Positions 32,796 to 42,002 of a DNA stretch of 64,000 bases are shown here, in pieces (position 1 is the first letter of the stretch; the number at the start of each line of letters is the position of its first letter). The notes below the pieces were generated by a model. The model saw only the letters and a list, made by a program, of their open reading frames with translations. It did no database searches and was not told the origin of the DNA. Both the position numbers and the translations under genes were made by a program. The stretch is from Mesorhizobium sp. WSM3862. GTDB lineage: Bacteria; Pseudomonadota; Alphaproteobacteria; Rhizobiales; Rhizobiaceae. The DNA is taken from assembly GCF_002294985.1 (NCBI RefSeq), contig NZ_NSGE01000002.1, forward strand, positions 310,001-374,000, in the 5' to 3' direction.

Positions 32796-33818
32796 ATGGC
32801 GCTAATGGCATCTGCCATGCACGCGGGGTCCTCAGAAAGAAAGCAGCCGGACAGGCAGGCAGCGATTGAATCGGCGCTGAGAACGGTGGCGACGGAGCAG
32901 GCCGGCATGGCCGCGCTTGCAGCCGCTCTCGGCAACGGCTTGTCCGAACCGTTCGCTGCCGCAGTGGATGCCATCGCGCGGATCGAGGGCCGCGTCATCG
33001 TCACCGGCGTCGGCAAGAGCGGCCATATCGGCTCAAAGATCGCGGCGACGCTCGCCTCGACCGGCACGCCTGCCTTCTTCGTCCATCCGGCCGAGGCCAA
33101 TCACGGCGATCTCGGCATGATCGCCAGGGACGACGCCATCATCGCCATGTCGTGGTCGGGCGAGAGCAAGGAACTGATGGGCATCGTCGCCTATTCCAGA
33201 CGCTTTTCGATCCCGCTGATCGCCATCACCTCGGGCGAGAATTCGGCGCTGGCGCGCGCCGCCGACGTCGTGCTGTTGCTGCCGGCCGCGCCGGAGGCCT
33301 GTCCGCACGGGCTGGCGCCGACGACATCGGCGCTGCTGCAGCTGGTCATGGGCGATGCGCTGGCGATCGCGCTGCTCGAGGCGCGCGGCTTCACGCCGGA
33401 CCATTTCCGCACCTTCCATCCCGGCGGTCAGCTCGGCGCCAATCTGATGCAACTGCGCGAGATCATGCATGTCGGCGAGCGGCTGCCGCTGGTGCCGTCG
33501 GGCACGGGAATGCGCGAAGCGATCGTCGAGCTGTCGCGCAAGGGTTTTGGCTGCGTGGCGATCACCGGCGCCGACGGTTCGCTGATCGGCATCATCACCG
33601 ACGGCGACATCCGCCGCCACATTGCCGATGACCTTCTGTCGATGAACGTCGATGAGGTGATGACAAAGAAGCCGAAGACGGCTGCCCCCGACACGCTGGT
33701 GGCGACGGCGCTGCAGACGATCAATACATCGGCCATCACCAGTCTGATGGTGGTCGAGGCCGATCGCCCCGTGGGGCTAGTGCATCTGCACGATCTGCTG
33801 CGCATCGGCGCCGCTTGA
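32796..33818 (+). CDS. kdsD: Arabinose-5-phosphate isomerase (KdsD/KpsF/GutQ family)
   Basis: A 340-residue isomerase giving D-arabinose 5-phosphate for Kdo synthesis in lipid A-core assembly. The SIS domain (about 40-185) has VTGVGKSGHIGSKIAATL and HPAEANHGDLGMI. Two C-terminal CBS domains follow (about 215-270 and 280-335), including ITDGDIRRHI. It is transcribed divergently from the beta-barrel gene across a 136-bp interval. Confidence 0.93.
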   Translation: MALMASAMHAGSSERKQPDRQAAIESALRTVATEQAGMAALAAALGNGLSEPFAAAVDAIARIEGRVIVTGVGKSGHIGSKIAATLASTGTPAFFVHPAEANHGDLGMIARDDAIIAMSWSGESKELMGIVAYSRRFSIPLIAITSGENSALARAADVVLLLPAAPEACPHGLAPTTSALLQLVMGDALAIALLEARGFTPDHFRTFHPGGQLGANLMQLREIMHVGERLPLVPSGTGMREAIVELSRKGFGCVAITGADGSLIGIITDGDIRRHIADDLLSMNVDEVMTKKPKTAAPDTLVATALQTINTSAITSLMVVEADRPVGLVHLHDLLRIGAA

Positions 33819-33883
33819 GATGGGCGAGACTCAGGACACGCAGGCCTGATCCCAAGCGGCTTCAGAATAGGAAATCCGCAAAC

Positions 33884-34348
33884 TCAGACGGCCTCCACCG
33901 TCAGCTCCAGATCGGTGTCGGCGGCGCCGGTCACACGCACCTGGGTGCCGACGGGCAGGTCCGGGCCGGAGACACGCCACAGCGTGTCGCCGAGGCGGAT
34001 GCGGCCGCGGCCATTCTTGATGGGCTCGGCCAATGTCGCCGTGCGGCCGACCATCTGAGCGCCGCGGCGGTTGAGCAGCGGCTGGTCCGCATTGATGGCA
34101 CGATCACCCACCAGCTTCTTGCCGACGAAGGCTGAGGCCAGGGAGAGCACGAGGAAGGCGAGCACCTGGAGCTGCCAAGTCCAGAAGGCAGCATCCCAAA
34201 TCAGCAGCGAAACCGCGCCGATGATCAGCGCGGCGATGCCGATCCACAGCATGAACACGCCGGGCGCGACGATTTCCATCACCAGCAGCACGAATCCGAG
34301 GACCATCCAGTTCCACGGGCCGAGTTCCGATACGATGCGCTCGATCAT
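33884..34348 (-). CDS. NfeD family membrane protein
   Basis: A 154-residue protein with three to four hydrophobic segments (about 14-34, 38-56 and 62-78). A C-terminal soluble OB-fold NfeD domain contains the segment VGRTATLAEPIKNGRGRIRL. NfeD proteins work as partners of SPFH/stomatin proteins in membrane microdomains. Here the SPFH gene lies 28 bp upstream on the same strand, so the standard pair is present. The start was chosen at MIERIVSELG; the longer frame is arginine-rich. Confidence 0.92.
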   Translation of the reverse strand: MIERIVSELGPWNWMVLGFVLLVMEIVAPGVFMLWIGIAALIIGAVSLLIWDAAFWTWQLQVLAFLVLSLASAFVGKKLVGDRAINADQPLLNRRGAQMVGRTATLAEPIKNGRGRIRLGDTLWRVSGPDLPVGTQVRVTGAADTDLELTVEAV

Positions 34349-34376
34349 TGACCTTCTCCCACCCAGATGGCGTGCC

Positions 34377-35327
34377 TCAATTGTCCGACGGTCGCACGAG
34401 CGGCGTGCGCGCGCCCTGACGTTGCGGGCCGGAAGGGCCGTCGGCCTTGAACACTTCGCGTGCGATCTCGCCGATGCCACCGAGCGAACCGATCAGCGAT
34501 GAGGCTTCGAACGGCATGAGCACGATCTTGTTGTTGCTGGACGAGCCGATCCTGGCCAGCGCCTCGGTGTATTTCTGCGCGATGAAATAGTTGATCGCCT
34601 GCACGTCGCCCTTGGCGATGGCTTCCGACACCACCTGGGTCGCCTTGGCCTCCGCCTCGGCGGAACGCTCGCGCGCTTCGGCATCGCGGAAGGCGGCTTC
34701 CCTGCGGCCTTCGGCCTCGAGGATCTGCGACTGCTTCATGCCTTCGGCGGCCAGGATCTGGGCGCGCTTGTCGCGCTCGGCGATCATCTGGCGGCTCATC
34801 GAATCCACCAGATTGGCCGGCGGGTTGATGTCCTTGATCTCGACGCGGGTAATCTTGATGCCCCACGGGTGCGCGGCCTCATCGACGACGCGCAGCAACC
34901 GCTCGTTGATCGCATCGCGGTTGGACAGCAATTCGTCGAGGTCCATCGAGCCCATGACGGTACGGATGTTGGTCATGGTGAGGTTGAGGATAGCGTTCTG
35001 CAGCCCGGAGACCTGATAGGCGGCCTGCGGGGCATTCAACACCTGGTAGAAGGCGACGCCGTCGACGCCCACGATTGCATTGTCGCGGGTAATGATCTCC
35101 TGCGTCGGGACATCGAGCACCTGCTCCATCATGTTCATCTTGGCGCCTACGCGCTCGAAGATCGGATTGATGATGTTCAGGCCGGGCGTCAGCGTCTTGG
35201 TGTAGCGGCCGAAACGCTCCACCGTGTAGTTGTAGCCCTGCGGCACCGTTCTGATGCCTTTGAAAAGAAGGATGATGACGAGGAATACAAGAACAATGAT
35301 GGCAATATCGAAACCGCTAAACCCCAT
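34377..35327 (-). CDS. SPFH/Band 7 (stomatin-like, QmcA-type) protein
   Basis: A 316-residue membrane-anchored protein. The N-terminal segment [15 protein letters not shown] (about 8-22) is the anchor. The Band 7 domain follows with [16 protein letters not shown], then an alanine/glutamate-rich coiled coil (about 190-250). Such proteins oligomerise into rings at the inner membrane and influence proteases such as FtsH. Its NfeD partner follows directly downstream. Confidence 0.94.
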   Translation of the reverse strand: MGFSGFDIAIIVLVFLVIILLFKGIRTVPQGYNYTVERFGRYTKTLTPGLNIINPIFERVGAKMNMMEQVLDVPTQEIITRDNAIVGVDGVAFYQVLNAPQAAYQVSGLQNAILNLTMTNIRTVMGSMDLDELLSNRDAINERLLRVVDEAAHPWGIKITRVEIKDINPPANLVDSMSRQMIAERDKRAQILAAEGMKQSQILEAEGRREAAFRDAEARERSAEAEAKATQVVSEAIAKGDVQAINYFIAQKYTEALARIGSSSNNKIVLMPFEASSLIGSLGGIGEIAREVFKADGPSGPQRQGARTPLVRPSDN

Positions 35328-35460
35328 TTCGTTTCTCCCTCAAAAGGCGGCGACCTCGCGGAATCACTTAAGTGTGTTTCCGAAGCGTTACAATCAGGTG
35401 ATCGCGAATATTGGTTAGCGAAGGCTATTGCGAACCGGTTTCGCCGCCTATTATCGGACG

Positions 35461-36525
35461 TCAGACCCAGCCTGACAGTTCCCGCCGCACCAGCGCCTCG
35501 ATCACTGCCATGCCCTCGGCGCTGTCGTTGAGGCAAGGGATGTGGGCGAAGTTCTTGCCGCCGGCATGGTGGAATGTCTCGGCGGCCTCGCGGCCGATTT
35601 CGTCCAGCGTCTCGATACAGTCGACGGAAAAACCTGGATTGACGACCGCGATCGATTTGACGCCGTCCTTCGCCAGCTTCTCGATAGTGACGTCGGTGTA
35701 GGGCTGCAGCCATTCCTGGGCGCCGAAGCGCGACTGGAAGGTGGTGATGAGCTTCTTCTCGTCCCAGCCGAGCCTTGCCCTGAGCAGCCTCGTCGTCTCG
35801 AGGCAATGCCCCTGGTAAGGGTCACCCTTGTCGGAATAGGGTTTTGGGATGCCGTGGTAGGAGGTGATCACCACCTCCGGCGCGAAATCGAGCGTCGCCA
35901 GGTTTTGCTCGATCGAACGGGCGAGGGCGTCGATATAGACTGGCTCGTCATAATAGGGCGGCACACTGCGGATGGCCGGCGCTTGCCTGATCTTCATCAG
36001 CGCCCGGAACAGCTGGTCGTTCGCCGTCGCCGTGGTCGTCGCCGAATATTGCGGATAGAGCGGAAAAGTGAGGATGCGCTCGCAGCCCTGCTCGACCAGC
36101 CGGCGGACGACGCTGCCGGTCGAGGGATTGCCGTAGCGCATGGCCCAGTCGACCACGACGGTTGGCAAGTCAGCAAGCGCAATGGCGAGCTTCTCCGCCT
36201 GCGAGCGGGTGAAGATGCGCAGCGGCGACTCGTTCTTCTCCCGGTTCCAGATCCTGGCGTAGTTGGCGCCGGACTTTGTCGGCCGCGTTGTGAGAACCAG
36301 CGCGTAGAGGATCGGATACCAGATCGCCTTGTTGAGCTCGATGACGCGCGGATCGGAGAGAAATTCTCTGAGATAGCGCCACATTGGCTTGAAATCGGTG
36401 CCGTCGGGCGTGCCGAGATTGATCAGCATGATGCCGATCTTGCCCGCCTTCGCCGGCGCGGCACCCGCCGGCGCCGGACCGGCGGTCTTGGCGGCTTTCG
36501 CATCGGCAGGATTGGCAAGCGTCAT
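35461..36525 (-). CDS. hemH: Ferrochelatase
   Basis: A 354-residue enzyme inserting Fe2+ into protoporphyrin IX, the last step of heme synthesis. The family segments are IGIMLINLGTPDGTDF near 33, FPLYPQYSATTTAT near 158, the catalytic His region SYHGIPKPY near 220, and GDPYQGHCLET near 233. An alanine/proline-rich N-terminal extension of about 30 residues precedes the core and is common in rhizobia. The start is MTLANPADAK. It lies upstream of the SPFH gene on the same strand. Confidence 0.95.
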   Translation of the reverse strand: MTLANPADAKAAKTAGPAPAGAAPAKAGKIGIMLINLGTPDGTDFKPMWRYLREFLSDPRVIELNKAIWYPILYALVLTTRPTKSGANYARIWNREKNESPLRIFTRSQAEKLAIALADLPTVVVDWAMRYGNPSTGSVVRRLVEQGCERILTFPLYPQYSATTTATANDQLFRALMKIRQAPAIRSVPPYYDEPVYIDALARSIEQNLATLDFAPEVVITSYHGIPKPYSDKGDPYQGHCLETTRLLRARLGWDEKKLITTFQSRFGAQEWLQPYTDVTIEKLAKDGVKSIAVVNPGFSVDCIETLDEIGREAAETFHHAGGKNFAHIPCLNDSAEGMAVIEALVRRELSGWV

Positions 36526-36627
36526 CGACGGTCTCCGGTTGTCGGTGCGAAAACTAGCGATGCCATGCCGGTTTTGGAATGCTGCGTCTGGACGCACCTT
36601 ACCGCGTTTGCGTCTGAAAACGGAACA

Positions 36628-36649
36628 CCCGTCCGGTCTCCCGGACGGG
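36628..36649 (-). terminator. Hairpin downstream of the 5'-nucleotidase gene
   Basis: CCCGTCCGG and CCGGACGGG form a perfect 9-bp stem with a 4-nt loop, 24 nt past the stop codon. On the minus strand it is followed by TGTTCCGTTTTC, a weak U-tract, so it is a plausible terminator. Confidence 0.6.
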
Positions 36650-36672
36650 CGCCATGAACTTCCGGCGAAAGG

Positions 36673-38760
36673 TTACTTTGCGGCCGGCGGAATTGTCAGC
36701 GTTGCTCCGAGCGGCAGACGGCGCGGCCTGTAGTCCTTGTTGGCCTCGGAGATCAGCTTCCATTTGCTGCCGTCGTCATAGTTTTTCTTGGCCAGATCCC
36801 AATAGGTGTCGCCGGCGGCAACCACATGGCTGGTCTCTGGGCTGGCCTCCGGACCGGTCGCGGCCGGCTTGGCCTCGGCGGGCGCTGTTTCGGCCGGCTT
36901 GGCGGATTCGGTCGCAGGGGCGGCGGTCGCCGGCGCAGTCTCGGCAGGTTTTGCTGTCTCCGACGTTGCCGGTGCCGTCTCGGTCGGAACGGCCGGCGGC
37001 GTCCCGGCGATGTCGCCGGAATTGGACGGCAAAGCCGGCATGGCAGGCTCGGTGGCCGCCGGCGCCGTCTCGGCCGGCTTCGCGGGTTGGGCGGCAGGCG
37101 GCGTCGTGGCGGTCTCGGCAGGTTTTGCCGGCTCCGCGGCCGCTGTCGTGGCGCCGATCTCGGTGATGCGGCCGTCGAGCTTCGGTGTGTAGGGGCGGTG
37201 CGCGCCGAGATAGTCGGCCACCACCTGCTCCAGGCCCGGGCCGTAGTCATAGGCGTCCGTGGCCTTTTCGGCGAAGACCTTGTAGCCGTCGCCGCCCTGG
37301 CGGACGTAGTTGTTGGTGGCGACGAGATACTGCTTGTCCGGATTGATCGGCACCCAGGCGCCGTTCTCCATCACCTCGACCGATTTGACGCGGCCGGCAT
37401 TGGGCGCGACCGACTTGTCGAAGGCATATTTCAAGCCGGCCACCTGCGGGAAGCGGCCGGCGCCGTCCTCGACCTGGCTGACGCCGCTTTCGAGACCGGC
37501 GACCAGGTCCTTGCCGGAGATCTTGAAGGTCGCCAGCGTGTTCTGGAACGGCAGCACCGTCAGCACTTCGCCCATGGTCACGGTGCCCTGGTCGATCGAG
37601 GCGCGCAGTCCGCCGCCATTCGAGATGACGATCTCGACGCCCTGGCCCTTGACCCGATCGAGGACGGCGTCGGAGACGAGATTGCCCATTTCGCATTCGC
37701 GGGTGCGGCAGCTTTCACGACTGCCATCGATCGGCTTGGTGGTCTCCGCCACTTCCTTGTTCTTCAGCGCCTCGATCGGCGCGCCAAGCTCCTTGATGCG
37801 GGCGAGCACCGCCGGATCGGGCGTGATCGACTTGTCGAGAAAGATCGGGTCGCCGCTGGCCGACTTGACGACGCCGTTGTCGTCGAACACGACCTTGAAT
37901 TCGCCGAGATATTTCGAATAGGACGCCGCCTGCACCACCGGCACCTTGTAGCCGTCGGGGTTGTCGACCATCGTCGGGTAGGGGCCTGCCGCCTTCGGAT
38001 CGGTGTTCGACAAAAGCGTGTGGCTGTGGCCGCCCACCACCACGTCGACGCCGGGGATTTTCGCGATGACGTCGCGCTCGCGGTTGTAGCCGATATGGGT
38101 GACGGCGATGATCTTGTTGATGCCCTGCGCCTTCAGTTTCTCGACCTCGGCGGTGATCGACTTGACGTCGTCCGCGATGGCAATGTTGGGGCCGGGCGAG
38201 GCGAGTTCCGGAGTGTCGTTGGTGACGGCGCCGACGATGCCGATCTTCTGGCCGCCGACCTCGACCACGATGGACGGCTTGATCTTGCCGTGGGCGCCGG
38301 ACTTGTCGTTGGGCACGACGTTGGCGCTGACCACCGGGAACTTCGCCTTGTCGAGGTAAGGCACAAGCGCGCTTTCGCCGTCGTCGAACTCATGGTTGCC
38401 GAGCGTCACCGCGTCGGGCTTGAGCTGATTGAGGAATTCCTCCTCCGCTGCTCCCTTGTAGGTGATGTAGAACAGCGATCCCTGGAAGCTGTCGCCTGCA
38501 TTGAGCAGCAGCACGTTCTGACCTTGGAGCTTCTTGCGCTCCTGTGCGATCGCCGTGACCAGCCGGCCGGCGCCGCCAATGCACTCGCCTTTGGTCTCCT
38601 CCTCCGCGGAACATGTCGACTCGTATTTGTTGTTGCCTTCGATGCGGCTATGCCAATCGTTGAAATGCAGGATGTTCAGCGTGTAGTCGGCAAAAGACGC
38701 TCCGGCCGAGAGGCCAAGTGCTGATGCGGAAAGGGCGGCAATGGCGGCAAATTTCTTCAT
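36673..38760 (-). CDS. Periplasmic 5'-nucleotidase/metallophosphatase (UshA-like) with C-terminal LysM domain
   Basis: A 695-residue exported enzyme. The signal peptide ends near ASFA (about 24). The metallophosphatase domain has HFNDWHSRIE, NAGDSFQGS, LGNHEFDDG and VVGGHSH (about 33-240). The 5'-nucleotidase C-terminal domain follows, to about 510, with VVISNGGGLRASID and NNYVRQGGDGY. Residues about 520-635 are a Pro/Ala/Glu/Thr linker of repeated AKPAETAPA-like units. The end (about 640-695) is a LysM module (VVAAGDTYWDLAKKNY). The domain order predicts a nucleotidase tethered to peptidoglycan instead of free in the periplasm. Confidence 0.9.
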   Translation of the reverse strand: MKKFAAIAALSASALGLSAGASFADYTLNILHFNDWHSRIEGNNKYESTCSAEEETKGECIGGAGRLVTAIAQERKKLQGQNVLLLNAGDSFQGSLFYITYKGAAEEEFLNQLKPDAVTLGNHEFDDGESALVPYLDKAKFPVVSANVVPNDKSGAHGKIKPSIVVEVGGQKIGIVGAVTNDTPELASPGPNIAIADDVKSITAEVEKLKAQGINKIIAVTHIGYNRERDVIAKIPGVDVVVGGHSHTLLSNTDPKAAGPYPTMVDNPDGYKVPVVQAASYSKYLGEFKVVFDDNGVVKSASGDPIFLDKSITPDPAVLARIKELGAPIEALKNKEVAETTKPIDGSRESCRTRECEMGNLVSDAVLDRVKGQGVEIVISNGGGLRASIDQGTVTMGEVLTVLPFQNTLATFKISGKDLVAGLESGVSQVEDGAGRFPQVAGLKYAFDKSVAPNAGRVKSVEVMENGAWVPINPDKQYLVATNNYVRQGGDGYKVFAEKATDAYDYGPGLEQVVADYLGAHRPYTPKLDGRITEIGATTAAAEPAKPAETATTPPAAQPAKPAETAPAATEPAMPALPSNSGDIAGTPPAVPTETAPATSETAKPAETAPATAAPATESAKPAETAPAEAKPAATGPEASPETSHVVAAGDTYWDLAKKNYDDGSKWKLISEANKDYRPRRLPLGATLTIPPAAK

Positions 38761-38895
38761 TCTCGTCTCCCGGATGAGCTGACTTGAAGTGCTTAAAGCC
38801 CTCGCTTGGCTGGAAGGTAACAGTCAGCTTCGGGTCATGTTCACATCGCGTTTTGGCCGATGCAAGCGGAAATCGGGAGGGGATTTTGCCGGCAC

Positions 38896-38925
38896 AAAAA
38901 AGGACGGCGGCTCGCGCCGCCATCC
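38896..38925 (-). terminator. Intrinsic terminator of omp10
   Basis: On the minus strand GGATGGCGGC pairs with GCCGCCGTCC (10 bp, loop GCGA) and is followed by six T residues. It begins 26 nt after the omp10 stop codon. Confidence 0.88.
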
Positions 38926-38951
38926 TCAACAAAGTCGATCTCTGCCTGAGC

Positions 38952-39323
38952 TCAGGCCCGGCGCGTCAGCACGAAATTCTGACCACTGGAGCTGGTGCAG
39001 TTGAGCTGGCTGGTAGAGACCATCAGGCAGTTGAAGCTGACCGGCGTCTGGCGGATCAGCGAGGTGCCGTGGATCTCGACCGAGGTCGCGCCGGTCATGG
39101 TGTAGCTGCCCTCGGACAGCTTCTGGCCGGTATCGGTCGCGACGGTGGTGAAGCTGCCGGCTGCGAAAGTCGAGAGGCCGGTGCCCTTGGCGTCGATCCA
39201 GTTGCCCTCGACGCCCTTGGGCGCCGCTGCGATCGGCTCCGAAGGGCCGGTGGTGGTGCAGGCGGCAGCGGCCAGAAGGCTTGCCGCGGCGCCTGCCGAA
39301 AGCAATTTGCGCGCAATGGTCAT
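38952..39323 (-). CDS. omp10: Omp10-family outer-membrane lipoprotein
   Basis: A 123-residue lipoprotein. The lipobox is LAAAAC with the lipidated Cys at about 22. The mature part is a small beta-rich domain of the protease-inhibitor (AprI/Omp19) fold type, with GVEGNWIDAKG, the two Cys of FNCLMVSTSQLNCTSS, and FVLTRRA at the end. The pattern matches my memory of Brucella Omp10, a surface lipoprotein. It is monocistronic with its own terminator. Confidence 0.88.
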   Translation of the reverse strand: MTIARKLLSAGAAASLLAAAACTTTGPSEPIAAAPKGVEGNWIDAKGTGLSTFAAGSFTTVATDTGQKLSEGSYTMTGATSVEIHGTSLIRQTPVSFNCLMVSTSQLNCTSSSGQNFVLTRRA

Positions 39324-39456
39324 TTAGAAATCCTCTCCTCTCGCGTCGGCCCGAAAACCGATCTCCGATCTTCGGAAAAGCACGATGCGTGCATTCAAAG
39401 TGCTAGAGTACTTTGTGCGTCCGAAGGAACGCCCTTTTCTCTAGGCCGCCCGTCTT

Positions 39457-39481
39457 CAATCGCCCGATTTCCGGGCGATTG
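39457..39481. repeat. Perfect 10-bp inverted repeat after homospermidine synthase
   Basis: CAATCGCCCG and CGGGCGATTG flank a 5-nt loop. It lies 30 bp beyond the stop of the homospermidine synthase gene and could end its transcript, though no T-run follows on either strand. The adjacent stretch 39368-39435 (CACGATGCGTGC ... AAAGTGCTAGAGTACTTT) is also palindromic and looks like another dispersed rhizobial repeat. Confidence 0.55.
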
Positions 39482-39510
39482 CAAGGTGGAGACGCGGGTA
39501 GGCTTGGCTG

Positions 39511-40956
39511 CTATCGCACCAGGATGTTGCGGAACTGCCACGGATCATCCTTGTCCAGATCCTCGGGGAAAAGCCCCGGGCGATTATCAAGCGGCGTCCA
39601 GTCGGTGTAGTAGCCCCTGACCGGCCCGAGATAGGGAAGCTGCACTTCCAGGCAGCGCCGGTAGTCCATCTCGTCGGCCTCCACGATGCCGGCCATCGGA
39701 TTTTCCAACGCCCAGACCATGCCGGCGAGCACCGCCGAGGTGACCTGCAGGCCGGTGGCGTTCTGGTAAGGCGCCAGCTTGCGCGCCTCGGCCAGCGACA
39801 GCTGTGAGCCGTACCAATAGGCGTTCTTGGCATGGCCGTAGAGCAGCACGCCGAGCTCGTCGACGCCGTCGACCAGCTCGTTCTCGTCGAGCACGTGATG
39901 CACCGGTTGCGCCTTGCCGGCGGCGCCGAACATCTCGTGCAGCGACAGCACGGCATCGTTGCAGGGGTGATAGGCATAATGGCAGGTCGGGCGATACTGA
40001 ACCTTGCCCTTCTTGCCGCGCACGGTGAAGAAATCGGCGATCGAGATCGCCTCGTTGTGGGTGACCAGGAAGCCGTATTGCGGGCCGGGCGTCGGGCACC
40101 AGGAGCGCACGCGCGTGTTGGCGCCCGGCTGCTCCAGATAGATCGCCGCCTGCGAGCCATGCTTGTGCTTCTTGCCGTTCTTCGGCATCCAGGTCTCATG
40201 CGTGCCCCAGCCGAGCTCGGCCGGCTGCAGGCCTTCCGAGATGAAGCCCTCGACCGACCAGGTGTTCCAGAATACATCCATCGGCTTCGGCTTCTTGGTG
40301 CGCTGGGTATCGCGCTCGGCGATGTGGATGCCCTTGACTCCGGCCTTCTTCATCAGCTTCGCCCAGCCCTCGCGGTCGTGCTCCGGCGGGACCACAAACT
40401 CGAGCCCGAGATCGTTGGCGAGGTTGACCAGTGCCTGCTTGACGAACCAGGAGACCATGCCAGGATTGGCGCCGCAGCAGGAGATCGCCGTAGTGCCGCC
40501 GGGAGCCTTCTCCTTCTCCTGGCGCACGCTCTCGCGCAGCGCGTAATTGGTGCGCGAGGCATTGTCGGCCTTGTCGTCGAAATAGAAGCCGAGCCACGGC
40601 TCGACCACCGTATCGATATAGAGCACGCCGAGCTTGCGGCAGAGCTTCATCAACTCGAGCGAGGAGGTGTCGACCGACAGGTTGACGCACATGCCCTGAC
40701 CGCTGCCATTGGTGAGAAGCGGGGTCAGAAGCTTCTTGTAGTTCTTCCTGGTCACCGCGTCCTGAACGAAGGCGATGCCGCGCTCGTCGAGCAGCATGCG
40801 GTCGCTGTCGCGCGGGTCGATGACCACCATGCGCGACTTGTCGAACTTGAAATGGCGTTCGATCAGCGGCAGCGTTCCCCGTCCGATCGAGCCGAAGCCG
40901 ATCATCACGACAGGGCCGGTGATTTCACCGTAAACGGGCCAGTTCTCGTTCGCCAT
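39511..40956 (-). CDS. hss: Homospermidine synthase
   Basis: A 481-residue NAD+-dependent enzyme that joins two putrescine molecules, or putrescine and spermidine, to homospermidine, a main polyamine of rhizobia. The N-terminal Rossmann motif is MIGFGSIGRGTLPLIERHF (about 17-35). Further conserved blocks are DTVVEPWLGFYFDD and TAISCCGANPGMVSWFVKQA. The start was set at MANENWPVYG behind GGAG; the longer frame adds 13 residues without support. It is the downstream neighbour of the DUF3445 gene, separated by that gene's terminator. Confidence 0.94.
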   Translation of the reverse strand: MANENWPVYGEITGPVVMIGFGSIGRGTLPLIERHFKFDKSRMVVIDPRDSDRMLLDERGIAFVQDAVTRKNYKKLLTPLLTNGSGQGMCVNLSVDTSSLELMKLCRKLGVLYIDTVVEPWLGFYFDDKADNASRTNYALRESVRQEKEKAPGGTTAISCCGANPGMVSWFVKQALVNLANDLGLEFVVPPEHDREGWAKLMKKAGVKGIHIAERDTQRTKKPKPMDVFWNTWSVEGFISEGLQPAELGWGTHETWMPKNGKKHKHGSQAAIYLEQPGANTRVRSWCPTPGPQYGFLVTHNEAISIADFFTVRGKKGKVQYRPTCHYAYHPCNDAVLSLHEMFGAAGKAQPVHHVLDENELVDGVDELGVLLYGHAKNAYWYGSQLSLAEARKLAPYQNATGLQVTSAVLAGMVWALENPMAGIVEADEMDYRRCLEVQLPYLGPVRGYYTDWTPLDNRPGLFPEDLDKDDPWQFRNILVR

Positions 40957-41040
40957 TTTTTCGCATACTCCTTCAAACACGGGAAAGTCCGGCATTTTTC
41001 GCCGGTAGCCCTACATCACAGATCATTGTCACAAACCAGC

Positions 41041-41079
41041 AAAAACCGCCAACCGACGGCCAAACCGGCCTGGCGGTTT
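41041..41079 (-). terminator. Terminator of the DUF3445 gene
   Basis: On the minus strand AAACCGCCA pairs with TGGCGGTTT, with a nested GGCC-GGTTT-GGCC stem inside the loop, and the 3' arm continues into T residues. It starts 2 nt after the stop codon and separates the upstream gene from hss. Confidence 0.8.
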
Positions 41080-41081
41080 GG

Positions 41082-42002
41082 TTAAGCCACCATGGCCATG
41101 CCGGCGAGGTACGAAACCAGCCGGTCGCGGTCGGCGCTCAAACCCTTGTAGTCGAGCTGCGCCTGATCGAGAGCATTGAGCTGGTCGGCGAAGGAGGCCG
41201 CAAGCGCGACCTTGTCGGGGTGGCGGGCAAGCACCGCCAGCGGGTCGAGATGGATGCGAATGGTGAAAAGGATGTCGCGTGACACCGGCAGCTTGCGCAA
41301 GGTCTGACGCTCGACGCGAATGAAGGCATGGGCGTTGATGTCACCATCCGGAAAACGAGTCGGACGGTTCGTGGCACGGTCGATCCGCTCCCCGTTGGAA
41401 AGTGGATGATAGAGCGCGTCGCCCGCCTGGATCGACCAGTTGAAGCGCTCGACCGCCTGGCCCTGCAGGCCGTCGAACATGCGGTTGATGAGGTCCGCAG
41501 GCCGTGTGCCGGGGCCGAAGCCGGGCACCGGCGCGTGGATCTGTTGCAGCGGTTTGCCGAATTTCTCCTGGAGCGACCAGGACGACGGAAAGCAGAGCGA
41601 GCCGGCGGCGAGCCGCCAGCCGCTGTCGTCGCGGCGCATCAGGATCAGGTCTTCCTGGATTAGCAGCGAGGCTGCGACCAGCGGGGCGTCGGGGCCGACA
41701 TTGCTGCCTTCGGGGCCGGCTACCTCGATCCCGGCACCCTTGCGGCGGTAGGTTTCGGGATGTTTCGCCAGCAGGTGCGCTCCAAGCAGATCCAGCACCT
41801 CCTGCTGCGCCTCACGCGTGCCCTCCTCCTCGACAAAAACCCGGCTTGGGATTTCCGCGTAGAGACGGCGCTTCTCGGCGAGATGCGGCAAAAGAAGCTC
41901 GTCGAGCTCGATCCATCGATCGAGATCGAGCGGTTTCAGCCCGATGGTGAAAAGCCTTGACGATCCGTCATAGGGCGTATGGGTCGGCGGGCGAACACTC
42001 AT
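41082..42002 (-). CDS. DUF3445 / heme-dependent oxidative N-demethylase family protein
   Basis: A 306-residue protein of the DUF3445 group, some members of which are heme-dependent oxidative N-demethylases (HDOD) acting on methylated amines. Visible conserved stretches include LAAGSLCFPSSWSLQEKFGK near 131, IHAPVPGF near 154, RFNWSI near 184, and the arginine-rich RVERQTLRKLPVSRDILFTI near 227. The YciI gene upstream overlaps its start (ATGA). No FAD or flavin reductase partner genes are beside it, unlike in dimethylamine monooxygenase clusters. The substrate cannot be named. Confidence 0.82.
   Translation of the reverse strand: MSVRPPTHTPYDGSSRLFTIGLKPLDLDRWIELDELLLPHLAEKRRLYAEIPSRVFVEEEGTREAQQEVLDLLGAHLLAKHPETYRRKGAGIEVAGPEGSNVGPDAPLVAASLLIQEDLILMRRDDSGWRLAAGSLCFPSSWSLQEKFGKPLQQIHAPVPGFGPGTRPADLINRMFDGLQGQAVERFNWSIQAGDALYHPLSNGERIDRATNRPTRFPDGDINAHAFIRVERQTLRKLPVSRDILFTIRIHLDPLAVLARHPDKVALAASFADQLNALDQAQLDYKGLSADRDRLVSYLAGMAMVA

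Noticed and set aside
36830..37150. Tandem repeat array suggesting a mobile or satellite element
   Set aside because: The repeats are in frame and encode the PAET-type linker of the 5'-nucleotidase, so they are a protein feature.
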